Shown here piece by piece: positions 24,286 to 34,181 of a stretch of 64,000 nt of DNA (the stretch's first letter is position 1; every line of letters begins with the position of its first letter). The position numbers and the translations under genes are program-made. This DNA comes from Chloroflexota bacterium (lineage in GTDB: Bacteria > Chloroflexota > Anaerolineae > Anaerolineales > UBA11579). The notes below the pieces were generated by a model. That model had not been told where the DNA came from. It did not search any database and saw only the letters and a program-made list of their open reading frames with translations. Where the stretch lies: positions 1 to 64,000 of the forward strand of contig VRUJ01000023.1 of the NCBI GenBank assembly GCA_019456165.1. The letters run 5' to 3'.

Positions 24286-27246
24286 TTATTGGGAGTTGGG
24301 GATTGCCCAAATTCGAATGCTGCCGTCTGCACTGGCGGATAATACATACAGGTCCTCAAACAAACCAAGGAAGTTTATTTGTGAGTTGTGCCCAATCAAC
24401 AAATGCAGCTCTGTTCCTGTTTCCGCATCCCAAATGCGGATGATACCCTCGCTATCTGCTGAATACAACAACCTGCCATCAGAAGACCAGGCCACACTGC
24501 GAATACTGCCGCGATGACCAATTAGAGGTGCTAGCTCTACACCTCCGGTGTTTGCCCGCCAGACTCTCAACTCTTGATCATCGCTCCCGGAGATGATCAA
24601 CTCCCCATCGGGGGACCAGGCCACACTATTGACTTGCGCCCTGTGCCCTTCTAATTTGAAGGATATCTGGCCGTCGGAAGCACGCCGTATCCAAACATGC
24701 TCCCCGCTGGCAAACGCGACCAGGGTGCTATCAGGCGACCATACGACACTGAATACCGTCTCAGCCTGACCGATAGAATTAATTTCCGCCCCTGATTCAG
24801 CATCCCAAATTTTCACCGAGGTGTCATCACTTCCGGTCGCCAGAAATTGGCCATCGGGAGACCAGGCAATGCTGTTAATTACGTCTGAATGACCAATTAG
24901 GATACGAATTTGATTCAGGTTGGCTGCATCCCAGATTCTAGCAAAGCCATCATCACCTGCAGTCGCAAACCGGGACCCATCGGGAGACCAGGTAACACCA
25001 TTGATTTTTCCTTCGTGGGCTGAAAAACCCTCCGTTTGTTCACCGGAAGCCAAATCCCACAGCTTTATAGTGCCCTCAATATTTGCAGAAACAACTTGGC
25101 TGCCATCCGGTGAGAAAGCTGCAAATGTTTTTTGGTTTGTGTGTAGAACATTGCTTTGCCTCACCTCCCACGAACTAGAAAGCCATTTAATAATCTCCCC
25201 ATTGTTAGAAGCCGATAGTAATGCCTCGCCGCCCTCCACCCAAGAAAGATGTGTGACCAGGCCGGTATGCCCTTCAATTATTTGCTGGACCTGGCCAGTT
25301 TCCGCATCGCGCACGTAAATCTCAGATGAATTCGAATGGGCGATCAGTTCACCGTTTGGAGACCAAGCAGAGGCAAATATTGGCTCAGTTTGCCCTTCCA
25401 GCGGCATAATTAGACTGTTTGCAGCAAGATCCCAAAAACGCATGGTTCCGTCACTGCTCGCCGAGACAATTATGGTCTCATCTGGCGACCATGCCAGACT
25501 ATTGATCTGATTTGTGTGACCGCCGAAATTATTGGCGAATCTTCTGTTTTCAATATTCCATACTATAACCGTCCAACCAGCTGAGGCTAAATAGGTGCCG
25601 TTGGGAGACCAGGAAAGCGTGTTGACATTATCTGGATGGCCTTCAAGATCTGCTATTAACTGCCCTGTTATCGGATTCCATAGGCGGACGATGTTGTCAT
25701 CGCTACCCGATGCCAACATCGTGCCATCGGGGGACCAGGCCAAGTCGTTGACCGATTCTTCGTGAGCATCAATGGTAAGGAAAACTTGGCCGGTCATGGG
25801 GTTCCAAAATTGTATGCTGCCATCCACCCCGCCCATTGCGATAACATTATTTTCTATATCGGGAGACCATGCCACACTTGTGATCTCCAATCCCTCACTA
25901 TCATATGAAGATCTTCCTTCTCCCTCACTTTCATATGAAAATCTTCCTTCAAACGTATCCAGGTCATAAAACCACACACCCAATCCTCCAGCAACAGCAA
26001 AGACATCTCTGCTGGGGCCGACTACAACATCATTTATCGTACCGCGGCCCAAGCGAATAATTTCACTGATTTGGTTGACATTTGCTATGCTGATCGGCAC
26101 GGGTAAAACTAACACCGGTGCAGTTGGCTCAAGAGTTGGGGTTGGTGTGGGAGGTTCTGGGAGAGTTGTCGGCATTTGGGTCGCAGTTGGGGCTTCGGTT
26201 TCTATGACCGCGACGGCAGGTGCCGTTTGTGTCGGGGGTTCTGAGGTTGCTTCTGTCGTCCCACCAAATAAATTGCCGCCGAATATTACTGCCAAAATTC
26301 CAATGCCTAATACCCCAATCACCAGCCACAACCACCCCTTTATGCCCCGCTTTTCAGTTGATGCCGCTATCCCTTCATCGATAACAGCTCTTTCTCCACT
26401 CTCTACAAACGTCTTGGTAGGCATATATGATCCAGCCACAATCTCATCCAGAGCATCAGCCATCTTTTTTGCGGTTTCGAAGCGGTCATCGCGTTCTTTA
26501 GCCATTGCTTTTGCGATGATCTGTTCAATTTCAACGGGTAAGCCAGGAGTCGATTGTCGAATTTGAGGAACCGGGTCAACCAAATGTTTGAGAGCTGTCC
26601 CCATTGGTGTGTCCGCTTCATATGGAATAGTTCCGCTGAGCATTTCGTACAAGATTACACCAAGCGCGTAAATATCCGAACGACCGTCAATTTCATCATT
26701 CGCCCCCCGAACTTGTTCAGGGCTCATATAGGTAGGCGTACCAATAAGTGCGCCTGTACCGGTGAGGTCTTCTCCAGCTTCGGATAAATGGGCGACCCCA
26801 AAATCAGCAATATAAGCCTCTCCATCTGTGTCAAATAAGATATTTCCGGGTTTCAGGTCGCGGTGAACGATTCCATTTTCATGAGCTTTATCTAGAGCAA
26901 ATGCGATTCGCCTGAAAATACTCGCCGCGGCTTCAATACTTAAAGGTCCATCCTTTAGCCTGTCTGTCAGGGTACCCCCTTCCATCAAGCGCATGACGAT
27001 AAAAAGCTGGCCTTGATCATCTCCAAAATCATAGATTGGGACGATGCCGACATGCTCAAGCGCGGCTACAGCCTCGGCTTCGCGTCTAAATCGAGCTGTA
27101 AATTCCTCATCTTCGGTCAGACTCAACGACATAACCTTGAGGGCAACCTGACGTTTCACATTCGGGTCATAGGCAATATAAACTTTGGCCATACCCCTTT
27201 GGCCTAAATCTTCTTTAATCTCATAGCGGCCGATTTTTTCTACCAT
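24286..27246 (-). CDS. membrane serine/threonine protein kinase with 14 WD40 repeats
   Basis: 986 residues. A Hanks-type kinase domain (about 5-265) has invariant Lys in VALKVM, HRDLKPGNIL and DFGVAHL. The glycine loop reads GQRGMAKV, with Arg where the second Gly usually stands. A membrane helix (about 302-325) and a Pro/Thr-rich linker (about 335-375) lead to an extracytoplasmic part. There I count 14 WD40-type units of the form AWSPDG...LASGSDD...IWD, enough for two seven-bladed propellers. Such kinases probably sense envelope ligands through the propellers. The gene has an AAGGAAG ribosome site. Targets are unknown. Confidence 0.93.
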   Translation of the reverse strand: MVEKIGRYEIKEDLGQRGMAKVYIAYDPNVKRQVALKVMSLSLTEDEEFTARFRREAEAVAALEHVGIVPIYDFGDDQGQLFIVMRLMEGGTLTDRLKDGPLSIEAAASIFRRIAFALDKAHENGIVHRDLKPGNILFDTDGEAYIADFGVAHLSEAGEDLTGTGALIGTPTYMSPEQVRGANDEIDGRSDIYALGVILYEMLSGTIPYEADTPMGTALKHLVDPVPQIRQSTPGLPVEIEQIIAKAMAKERDDRFETAKKMADALDEIVAGSYMPTKTFVESGERAVIDEGIAASTEKRGIKGWLWLVIGVLGIGILAVIFGGNLFGGTTEATSEPPTQTAPAVAVIETEAPTATQMPTTLPEPPTPTPTLEPTAPVLVLPVPISIANVNQISEIIRLGRGTINDVVVGPSRDVFAVAGGLGVWFYDLDTFEGRFSYESEGEGRSSYDSEGLEITSVAWSPDIENNVIAMGGVDGSIQFWNPMTGQVFLTIDAHEESVNDLAWSPDGTMLASGSDDNIVRLWNPITGQLIADLEGHPDNVNTLSWSPNGTYLASAGWTVIVWNIENRRFANNFGGHTNQINSLAWSPDETIIVSASSDGTMRFWDLAANSLIMPLEGQTEPIFASAWSPNGELIAHSNSSEIYVRDAETGQVQQIIEGHTGLVTHLSWVEGGEALLSASNNGEIIKWLSSSWEVRQSNVLHTNQKTFAAFSPDGSQVVSANIEGTIKLWDLASGEQTEGFSAHEGKINGVTWSPDGSRFATAGDDGFARIWDAANLNQIRILIGHSDVINSIAWSPDGQFLATGSDDTSVKIWDAESGAEINSIGQAETVFSVVWSPDSTLVAFASGEHVWIRRASDGQISFKLEGHRAQVNSVAWSPDGELIISGSDDQELRVWRANTGGVELAPLIGHRGSIRSVAWSSDGRLLYSADSEGIIRIWDAETGTELHLLIGHNSQINFLGLFEDLYVLSASADGSIRIWAIPNSQ

Positions 27247-27262
27247 AGCAATAACTTCCTTA

Positions 27263-27292
27263 ATTATAAATTAGGCAAGTATCCCTTGACAA
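27263..27292 (-). promoter_or_regulatory. promoter-like pair for the kinase gene
   Basis: On the minus strand, TTGTCA (27292-27287) and TATAAT (27268-27263) are 18 bases apart, leading to the kinase ATG at 27246. The -35 bases overlap the -35 element of the transposase promoter on the other strand. Confidence 0.45.
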
Positions 27293-27314
27293 CACGTAGA
27301 ACATCTGATATAAT
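27286..27314 (+). promoter_or_regulatory. consensus sigma70 promoter of the IS1595 transposase
   Basis: A perfect TTGACA (27286-27291), a 17-base spacer and a perfect TATAAT (27309-27314). An AAAGAGGT ribosome site precedes the transposase ATG at 27347. Confidence 0.85.
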
Positions 27315-27346
27315 CTTTGTACAGATAAAGACAAAGAGGTATAAAG

Positions 27347-28258
27347 ATGAGCAAGAAAAAAACCAAATCGCCTATGCAGAAATACACCATCAAAGACTTT
27401 CAAGAGGACTTTGCGACTGACGATGTTTGCCTGGAATGGTTGCGGAATACTCGCTATCCTGAATTGATTGAATGTGAAGGATGCAAGCGAGAGGCAAAAT
27501 ACTATCGCATAAAAGAGCGCAAGGTTTACGGTTGTGAATGGTGCGGTCATCAAATTTCACCTACTGCCGGTACGATTTTTCATAAGTCAAGAACTCCACT
27601 TACTCTTTGGTTCTACGTGATTTATCTAATGGCACAAACACGAGGCGGTATCTCGGCAAAACAGATTGAGCGCGAGACTGGCGTAACATACAAAACCGCT
27701 TGGAGAATGTGTAAACAAATTCGCTCCATGTTATCAGAAGATCAAGACCCTTTCTCTGGTAAGACTGAGCTTGACGAGTCTTACTTTGGCGGTCGGCGCA
27801 GAGGAAAACGAGGACGCGGAGCCGAAGGGAAGACCGCAGTTGTTGGTATGGCTAACCGCACACAAGGCAAGGTTGAAGTGGTTGCAGTTCCTAACACTCA
27901 AACCAAAACACTTATGCCAATTATTGAAAATGAAGTTGTAAAAGGCACTCAAATTTACACAGATGAGTATCCGGTTTACAATCGACTTCCATACCTGGGA
28001 TACAAACACGATAAGGTTTTGCACTCGCATGATATTTACGTTATGGGCAATGTCCACACAAACACCATTGAAGATTTTTGGTCTTTGGTAAAGAATGGTA
28101 TTCGAGGTGTTTATCACAGTGTAAGTCCTGAATATCTTCAAACCTATCTAAACGAATATGCTTTTCGCTACAATCACAGGAATGATATTCGACCTATGTT
28201 CCTGACTTTTTTGAGTCGGTGGTTTCGTTGGCCTCGTAACCCTGCGGAGTATCTTTAG
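27347..28258 (+). CDS. IS1595-family (ISXO2-like) transposase
   Basis: 303 residues. The N-terminus holds a zinc-ribbon-like segment (CEGCKREAKYYRIKERKVYGCEWCG), followed by ISPTAGTIFHKSRTPL, a hallmark of the family. The DDE-type (ISXO2) domain includes TELDESYFGGRRRG, YTDEYPVYNRL and NTIEDFWSLVKNGIRGVYHSVSPEYLQTYLNEYAFRYNHR-type features. The frame is intact, so the element may be active. I could not define terminal inverted repeats or a target duplication by eye. The likely extent is about 27270 to 28290. Confidence 0.92.
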   Translation: MSKKKTKSPMQKYTIKDFQEDFATDDVCLEWLRNTRYPELIECEGCKREAKYYRIKERKVYGCEWCGHQISPTAGTIFHKSRTPLTLWFYVIYLMAQTRGGISAKQIERETGVTYKTAWRMCKQIRSMLSEDQDPFSGKTELDESYFGGRRRGKRGRGAEGKTAVVGMANRTQGKVEVVAVPNTQTKTLMPIIENEVVKGTQIYTDEYPVYNRLPYLGYKHDKVLHSHDIYVMGNVHTNTIEDFWSLVKNGIRGVYHSVSPEYLQTYLNEYAFRYNHRNDIRPMFLTFLSRWFRWPRNPAEYL

Positions 28259-28348
28259 AAAGCCTTTCCTGGTCAAAGGCTCTGCACCGCCTCCCTTATC
28301 ATCGGGTGTCGGTTTTTGTTCCCGTTCTTTATCTTTAGACTCTTTCAT
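28148..28348 (-). CDS. small charged protein, probably cut by the IS1595 element
   Basis: 66 codons beginning MKESKDKEREQKPTPDDKGG. The second half runs antisense through the end of the transposase gene, so only the first 30 or so residues may be original. It follows the 28361 gene closely. It resembles in style the small charged protein at 59014-59178 (K-rich start, then a short R/K-x-F motif). It may be a remnant, and the evidence is weak. Confidence 0.35.
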   Translation of the reverse strand: MKESKDKEREQKPTPDDKGGGAEPLTRKGFLKILRRVTRPTKPPTQKSQEHRSNIIPVIVAKSIFV

Positions 28349-28360
28349 CTTTGCTCCAAT

Positions 28361-29188
28361 TTAACTTGAAACTTCAACTCCTGTTGCTTTGTTAGTATTT
28401 CCTTGATCGGGTAGGTCTTTTAGGTTAAATTTTTTTGACATTTCTATTCTTTCTCCACCCTCCCCTATTCTATCTAATCGAAATACGTAATAGGGATGAA
28501 TTTGGGTCTGGTGCTTTGAGATCATAAATATAAATTCCGCACTTGCTCCCTTAGTGTCTGTCAAAGATAATATTATTTGATGTTTGTGGTCATCGCGAAA
28601 CACGTTCTCCAAATATTTGTCTCCATCATTCCTCCAGATTGCGCGAATGCAGCCATCGTGTTTTTCAATCGCTCCAAAATACAATCGTTTTGCTTTTCCG
28701 TTTGCATCCAAATTCACAGTTTGCAACTCTAGCATCTGCCCTTTTTCTCTATTTGGAATTAACCAACGCCCAGGATTGGGTTCTAATATCTGTCCTGAAA
28801 TCAAATCTTCCCATGTGATTTGAGGATAAACCTTTTCGGCGTTTGCATCAATTGCCTTGGGATGAGGCACGTTTTTTACTTCTATATAAACTGCTATATC
28901 TGGTGGCTTACTTACCCATTCCTTTACCTCAAAACCATAGTCGTGAAGCTTAATAACCGGCAATCCCCTTTTTATGTCCCTCAACTCTGCCTCCCTTACC
29001 CAAATGGCAATTCCGATCAAAATAACAAAAACAACAAACCATACGAAGGCCGCTCGCTGCTTTTCTTCTAATGTGTCGCCTGTCTCCCCCATTAGTGTTA
29101 ATAACTCGTAAGCAGTTTTTGCTGCCGAACCTACCGCACCCATAACAGACCCCCACGACAAAAATTTGGGACTATTTTTATTCCACAT
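28361..29188 (-). CDS. hypothetical protein with one membrane helix
   Basis: 275 residues. A helix at about 48-63 (AFVWFVVFVILIGIAIWV) separates a short N-terminal part from a soluble C-terminal domain of about 210 residues. I do not recognise the domain. It is Trp/Ile-rich with mixed beta character (EVKEWVSKPPDIAVYIEVKNVPHP). It lies beside an IS1595 element and a small charged ORF, so it may belong to accessory DNA. Confidence 0.6.
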   Translation of the reverse strand: MWNKNSPKFLSWGSVMGAVGSAAKTAYELLTLMGETGDTLEEKQRAAFVWFVVFVILIGIAIWVREAELRDIKRGLPVIKLHDYGFEVKEWVSKPPDIAVYIEVKNVPHPKAIDANAEKVYPQITWEDLISGQILEPNPGRWLIPNREKGQMLELQTVNLDANGKAKRLYFGAIEKHDGCIRAIWRNDGDKYLENVFRDDHKHQIILSLTDTKGASAEFIFMISKHQTQIHPYYVFRLDRIGEGGERIEMSKKFNLKDLPDQGNTNKATGVEVSS

Positions 29189-29765
29189 ATCTCACCTCCA
29201 CCCTGATTATACCCCTCTTTACGTGATTTAAAGGTATAGTTGCCATAAATTATATTGATTGCACAAAAATGAATTGTAACCCAAATTTACCCATTTTATC
29301 TGTGTAATCCTGCCAATTCAACAAATAAAATTTGAATGGCTCGAATGTAATGATTAGGTATTACAGCTGATGTGAACTAGACTGGTTTTTTGATCGATTT
29401 TCCTTGAAAACCCTCAAATGTTGAGATATCAACCACAATTTAGGCGTTGATACCTTCAATAGTTGCTAAAAATTCTATGTAATCTATTTCACAACAAGCA
29501 TATCATATTATCCACGTTTTTCTGTATTTATTTGCGGTTAGATTGGTTTTTTCTGTACAACGTTTATGCGGATACTTATTGTAAAATGAATAACCTCAAA
29601 TGGGCGCGGATGAACGCAGATAAAATTATATGATCAAAACAGGTGATATGAATCAGACAAGTTTTTTGATTGAGGTTACTTAAAAAGTATTAAAAGATTG
29701 TTTCTTATTTACCCGCGGGCGTTGAAAACAAACTTGCTTCGATTAGAATAGATCGCGAGCATAAC
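29189..29765. other. AT-rich intergenic region without a visible gene
   Basis: 577 bases, AT-rich, with no frame of note. It contains an imperfect direct repeat: a TGATGTGAACTAGAC...TTTTTTGAT motif near 29369 and a similar one near 29643. It also has a GGATGAACGCAGATAAA phrase (near 29607), which recurs inverted near 21505. Confidence 0.4.
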
Positions 29766-30968
29766 TCAGGGTATATTTAATGCCCGGCGAATGTGCGGTA
29801 AAGCCCAGTCAATCGTCTCCCTTTCGATCACCAAAGGCGGGGCAAAACGCAGCACGTGTTCATGGGTTTCCTTTAGCAATATTCCATCTTTTTGCAGAGC
29901 TTCCGCGAAACGGCGGGCGCCACCTGCCTCCGGGCTGAGTTCAACACCGATCATCAAACCCTTGCCGCGCACTTCTTTAACATGTGGGCTGGGAATCTCC
30001 ACTAATTGCTCAATGAAGTATTCGCCCAGAATCGAGGCATTTTCAATTAATTTCTCTTCCTGGATTACTTGAAGAGCGGCGCGTGCAATTGCAGCCCCCA
30101 AAGGATTGCCGCCAAATGTTGAGCCGTGTTCACCCGGAGTAAATAAACCCATGATCGCCTTGTCAGCCAAAACCGCGGAGACAGGGTAGAAACCTCCAGA
30201 AAGGGCTTTGCCGATAATGAGCATATCTGGGCGAACTCCTTCGTGTTCGCTGGCAAAAAGCCGGCCAGTGCGGCCTAAACCGGTCTGAATTTCATCGGCG
30301 ATTAGCAAAACACTGTGCTGATCACAGATCTGGCTCAAACGCTGCAAATAACCTTCGGGAGGCAGGATCACCCCATTTTCACCCTGGATCGGTTCAACCA
30401 ATACTGCCGCCGTGTTGGGTGTGATGGCTGCTTCAATAGCGGGGGCATCTCCATAAGGAGCTATTATGAAACCGGGTGTAAAAGGCCCAAAGTCATTTCT
30501 ATATAATTCCTCGTCAGAAAAGGTTACTACACTGATCGAGCGCCCATGGAAATTGCCCTCACAAGTGATTATCTCGGCATCGTACCGCGGCACCCCTTTG
30601 ACCTGGTAGGCCCATTTTCGAGCCAGTTTGAGAGCAGTTTCGACGGCCTCGGTTCCACTGTTCATCGGCAAAGACATTTCATAACCCGTCATGTCGTGCA
30701 ATTCCTTATATAGCAGCGGAAGTTGATCGTTATGGAATGCACGCGAGGTTAGCGTAAGTCTGGCAGCTTGGGTTTGAAGAGCTTCTAGTATCTTGGGATG
30801 CACGTGCCCCTGGTTCACCGCCGAATAAGCGCTCAAGCAGTCCAGGTAGCGTTTGCCTTCAGCGTCATACAGCCAAACACCCTCGCCGCGTGTGATCACC
30901 ACATCCAATGGATTATAGTTGTGCGCGCCATACTGTTCTTCAAGTGCAATGTAATCTTCTGTTTTCAT
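29766..30968 (-). CDS. rocD: ornithine aminotransferase
   Basis: A class III PLP-dependent aminotransferase, 400 residues, converting ornithine and 2-oxoglutarate to glutamate-5-semialdehyde and glutamate. Family features include the N-terminal YNPLDVVITRGEGVWLYDAEGKRYLD, VEPIQGENGVI, the IADEIQTGLGRTGRLF loop and the PLP lysine in IIGKALSGGFYPVSAV. Ornithine carbamoyltransferase is encoded just upstream on the same strand, so both enzymes acting on ornithine are neighbours. Confidence 0.93.
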   Translation of the reverse strand: MKTEDYIALEEQYGAHNYNPLDVVITRGEGVWLYDAEGKRYLDCLSAYSAVNQGHVHPKILEALQTQAARLTLTSRAFHNDQLPLLYKELHDMTGYEMSLPMNSGTEAVETALKLARKWAYQVKGVPRYDAEIITCEGNFHGRSISVVTFSDEELYRNDFGPFTPGFIIAPYGDAPAIEAAITPNTAAVLVEPIQGENGVILPPEGYLQRLSQICDQHSVLLIADEIQTGLGRTGRLFASEHEGVRPDMLIIGKALSGGFYPVSAVLADKAIMGLFTPGEHGSTFGGNPLGAAIARAALQVIQEEKLIENASILGEYFIEQLVEIPSPHVKEVRGKGLMIGVELSPEAGGARRFAEALQKDGILLKETHEHVLRFAPPLVIERETIDWALPHIRRALNIP

Positions 30969-31023
30969 AATTCGAATTAAGTTCTCAGTTCCTGTTTGTG
31001 GGAGGGCTGATTCCTGTGGTTTT

Positions 31024-31045
31024 CAATGGGCTAAAGCCCGTTGTC
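31024..31045. repeat. GGGCTAAAGCCC-type intergenic palindrome
   Basis: CAATGGGC-TAAA-GCCCGTTG lies between rocD and argF, in the same family as the copies at 3525, 7221 and 37382. Confidence 0.55.
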
Positions 31046-31110
31046 TAAGTATGAAAAACACACTTAAATCACCACTCTACCGTTTGAGCACAAAAGTCCC
31101 TGAATATAAA

Positions 31111-32037
31111 TTATTTTGCATCTCTTAGGAGATGTACCAAGACAGCTTTCTGGGCATGCATCCGATTTTCTGCTTGAGGGAAAAGCACAGAATGTGGGCC
31201 ATCTGCCACCTCGTCAGTGATCTCGTGGTTGCGGTGAGCGGGTAAACAGTGCATAACGATCACTTCTGGATCAGCTTCAGCTACCAATGCCGCGTTCACT
31301 TGATAGGGAGGAAAAACAGCCTCGCGCTTTTTAGCTTCTTCTTCTTGTCCCATGCTTGTCCACGTGTCGGTATAGATCACATGCGCATTTTGAACAGCAG
31401 CGTGCGGGTCTTCCAACAAGGTGATCGTACTTCCACTCTCCTTGGCGAATTCATGGCCCAATTCAATGGCGTCTTCGGACATATCAAATCCCGCTGGATT
31501 GGCAATCGTGAAATTAGCCCCCAACTTAGCGGAAATATACATCAACGAGACTGCTACGTTATTGCCATCCCCCACGTAGGTGACGTTTATGTCTTTCAAT
31601 GTATTGAAACGTTCATATATCGTCAAAGCATCTGCCAGAGCCTGGCAAGGATGGTTATAATCGCTCAGCCCGTTGATCACGGGCACATCCGCCCACTCGG
31701 CTATTCCTAAAACATGTTCGTGAGCAAAGACGCGCGCCATGATCACATCAACATATCCGGACAGCACCCGGGCTATGTCGGCGATAGATTCACGTTTTCC
31801 AAGCCCTATCTCAGCAGGAGAGAGATAAATCGCATCTCCGCCCAAATGACGCATGGCCATGTCAAATGAGACGCGCGTCCGTAAACTAGGCTTTTGAAAA
31901 ACCATTGCCAGCACCTTGCCCTGTAAGATAGGCGCATTGCCTCCTGCTTGGCGTTCATTCTTCAGTTCAACCGCTAGGTCGAGTAATTTTTGCAGTTCTT
32001 CAGGGGAGAAATCAGCAACTGCCAGAAAATCTTTCAT
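31111..32037 (-). CDS. argF: ornithine carbamoyltransferase
   Basis: It joins carbamoyl phosphate and ornithine to citrulline in arginine synthesis. About 308 residues from the ATG at 32037, which has AGGAG upstream; the frame runs further up to 32115, but those codons do not fit the family. The carbamoyl-phosphate loop is SLRTRVSFD (usual S-T-R-T-R, here with Leu for Thr). [17 protein letters not shown] and the ornithine-binding [11 protein letters not shown] are present. The Leu for Thr in the phosphate loop is unusual and could matter for activity. Confidence 0.93.
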   Translation of the reverse strand: MKDFLAVADFSPEELQKLLDLAVELKNERQAGGNAPILQGKVLAMVFQKPSLRTRVSFDMAMRHLGGDAIYLSPAEIGLGKRESIADIARVLSGYVDVIMARVFAHEHVLGIAEWADVPVINGLSDYNHPCQALADALTIYERFNTLKDINVTYVGDGNNVAVSLMYISAKLGANFTIANPAGFDMSEDAIELGHEFAKESGSTITLLEDPHAAVQNAHVIYTDTWTSMGQEEEAKKREAVFPPYQVNAALVAEADPEVIVMHCLPAHRNHEITDEVADGPHSVLFPQAENRMHAQKAVLVHLLRDAK

Positions 32038-32314
32038 TCGTAAAATCTCCTGTTTTTTATCTTTTTTTCCGGGTGTTTTCGGTCTCTGTGAGAGTATAAC
32101 ACAGGAGGAAAACAAGATTTCTATTATGATTGTTAGCGGTAATAAATTTGTAGTCTAAACCCAAAGGGTATTGAAAACCCTTTGGTTTTGATCATCTTAA
32201 AACATTATGCGCCCATCAAACATGAATGAATCTAAACAATATTCACTCAAAATGGTTCTGAGCGAGGATCATTCCATACCAGTAATAAACTACCAAAATC
32301 CTCTAAACTCCTAT

Positions 32315-32334
32315 CCCCGCTGCAAGCAACGGGG
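32315..32334. repeat. CCCCG...CGGGG palindrome, copy 1
   Basis: CCCCGCTGCAAGCAACGGGG followed by TATT. A second copy is at 32384. This is a small REP-like hairpin. Confidence 0.55.
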
Positions 32335-32383
32335 TATTACGGAGTTTAGCCCCCACGGGTACGGATTTTGGAAAAACATGGAA

Positions 32384-32404
32384 CCCTCGTAGCAAGCTAC
32401 GGGG
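32384..32404. repeat. CCCTCG...CGGGG palindrome, copy 2
   Basis: A stem of GTAGC/GCTAC with CCC(T)/(C)GGG ends, followed by GTATT as in copy 1. The 21-base element is otherwise similar to 32315-32334. Confidence 0.55.
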
Positions 32405-32677
32405 TATTCAGCAAGAATAAAAGTGTGAAATGTTTTGTTTTGTTGGTCATGTTTTGGTACCTCCAAATTTGATCAGATTGTGTTCATGTATTGTTTTGCA
32501 CTGAACAAATTTTAGGTTATTGCTGTTACCTGGCCAATTCATTGGGGTTATACATCCGTGACTGCATGTTACAGTTTGGTAATAGGCGTGCCAGTATATC
32601 ATGCCTAACTTTGGCCTTTATTAGCCGTGAACGCGGTATAATTCACATATAAGAGACCCAATCCTGCGGGAGGCAGA

Positions 32678-33082
32678 ATGAGTAAAAAGAAGATCCGAGT
32701 CATAGTAGCCAAGCCTGGCCTGGATGGGCACGACCGCGGCGCAAAAGTAGTGGCGCGGGCTTTGCGCGATGCTGGTATGGAAGTGATCTACACCGGTTTG
32801 CGCCAGACCCCCGAAATGGTTGCAGAAGCAGCCCTGCAAGAAGACGCCCACATAGTCGGATTATCTATTCTTTCTGGAGCGCACATGGAATTATTGCCGC
32901 GTATTCTGGAGCTGATCAAAGCAAACGGACAGGATGAAGTGAAAGTCTTTGTAGGTGGAATCATTCCGGATGAAGATGTGCCAAAACTTCTCGAAATTGG
33001 AGTCGCAGGAGTTTACGGACCCGGCACCAAAACCGAGGATATTGTGAATGATATGCGTGAGGCTGTCCTGGATGGTTCATGA
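32678..33082 (+). CDS. methylmalonyl-CoA mutase small (B12-binding) subunit
   Basis: 134 residues making only the cobalamin-binding domain. The DxHxxG motif is LDGHDRGAK (near residue 18; His gives the lower cobalt ligand), followed by the SILSGAH and GGIIP segments. It partners a large catalytic subunit, encoded at 49343-51007 in this window. The next gene is meaB, the chaperone that loads and protects the cofactor. A GGGAGG ribosome site lies 4 bases before the ATG. It starts the operon running to 37375. Confidence 0.93.
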   Translation: MSKKKIRVIVAKPGLDGHDRGAKVVARALRDAGMEVIYTGLRQTPEMVAEAALQEDAHIVGLSILSGAHMELLPRILELIKANGQDEVKVFVGGIIPDEDVPKLLEIGVAGVYGPGTKTEDIVNDMREAVLDGS

Positions 33083-33161
33083 GTTTGCACGTAAAGTGTT
33101 GCAAATGTCTTTCGGTTACTTTGTATCCACTAAAGGGGAATCATAATTATGTTTTCCATCC

Positions 33162-34181
33162 ATGACTAATATTCAAGATATTCTCGCTGGGGACCGCTTG
33201 TCTTTGTCTCGCATTCTGTCGCAGATTGAAAACGACACTTCTGAAGGCCGCTCAGCTTTGGGGGAACTATTCCCGCATACCGGCCAAGCCCACCTGATTG
33301 GAATAACCGGCGCTCCAGGCACAGGGAAATCTACCCTGGTTAACCAGATCGCCTATCACTACCGTCATTCCGAAGGTGAGGGGGAACCAAAAAAGGTGGC
33401 CATCGTGGCTGTAGATCCCACCAGTCCTTTTACCGGTGGGGCAGTCCTTGGAGACCGCATCCGCATGCAGTCGCTGAGCAGTGACAAGGGTGTGTTCATC
33501 CGGTCAATGGCTACGCGTGGATCATTAGGCGGCCTCGCCAATGCTACCGCAGGCATAGTTCAGGCATTTGACGCGGCTGGTTTTGAGATAATCCTGATCG
33601 AAACAGTGGGTGCGGGACAGGCTGAAATTGACATAGCACATTTAGCGCACACCACAATAGTGACCGAAGCGCCTGGCCTGGGGGATGATATTCAGGCTAT
33701 CAAAGCCGGCATCCTGGAGATCGCGGATATATTAGTGGTCAATAAAGCAGACCGGTCCGGAGTTGAAAGCACTGAACGCGCCCTATTGAACATGCTCAAA
33801 CTGGCCCACCCCGTCAAACGCATTTTCAGCCACCACAGCCGCCCTGCAACAAACTCGCCCCAACCATCCGAAAACGATTCCCCGATCTGGATACCACCAG
33901 TGCTGCGCACTGTAGCTACCGAAGGCGCAGGTGTGCCCGAACTATTGGATGCAATTGCCAAACATCGCGCCTACCTACAAGAGACTGGCGAACTTGAGCT
34001 GCGTGAACGCGCCCGTCTGGAAGCTGAACTTGACAATCGCTTACAGAACACCCTGGTAGACCGCTGGCGGGACACGCTTAAAAGCGGGCAGTATGAAAAA
34101 ATGTTAGATGAATTAGTTGCCCGTCAGATCACACCATATCAGGCAGTCCAGACACTATTGAACGGTGGTAAACTAAAATGA
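33162..34181 (+). CDS. meaB: MeaB/ArgK-type GTPase, mutase chaperone
   Basis: A 339-residue G3E-family P-loop GTPase that guards adenosylcobalamin loading of methylmalonyl-CoA mutase. Walker A is GAPGTGKST (near residue 50), VAVDPTSPFTGGAVLGDRIRM is the switch I region, ETVGAGQAE is switch II and VNKAD is the base motif. It follows the B12-binding subunit and overlaps the next gene's start by four bases (ATGA). Confidence 0.95.
   Translation: MTNIQDILAGDRLSLSRILSQIENDTSEGRSALGELFPHTGQAHLIGITGAPGTGKSTLVNQIAYHYRHSEGEGEPKKVAIVAVDPTSPFTGGAVLGDRIRMQSLSSDKGVFIRSMATRGSLGGLANATAGIVQAFDAAGFEIILIETVGAGQAEIDIAHLAHTTIVTEAPGLGDDIQAIKAGILEIADILVVNKADRSGVESTERALLNMLKLAHPVKRIFSHHSRPATNSPQPSENDSPIWIPPVLRTVATEGAGVPELLDAIAKHRAYLQETGELELRERARLEAELDNRLQNTLVDRWRDTLKSGQYEKMLDELVARQITPYQAVQTLLNGGKLK

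Larger units (their letters stand above)
32116..32636. other. intergenic region with three hairpin-forming repeats
   Basis: No gene is supported. There is a hairpin CCAAAGGG...CCCTTTGG near 32161-32184 and two related CCCCG-TGCAAGCA-CGGGG palindromes (32315-32334 and 32384-32404). A -10-like TATAAT lies at 32637, before the B12-subunit gene. Confidence 0.5.

Noticed and set aside
32207-32392. 61-codon plus-strand frame
   Set aside because: It runs through a palindromic repeat (YPRCKQRG is repeat-derived) and lacks a ribosome site.
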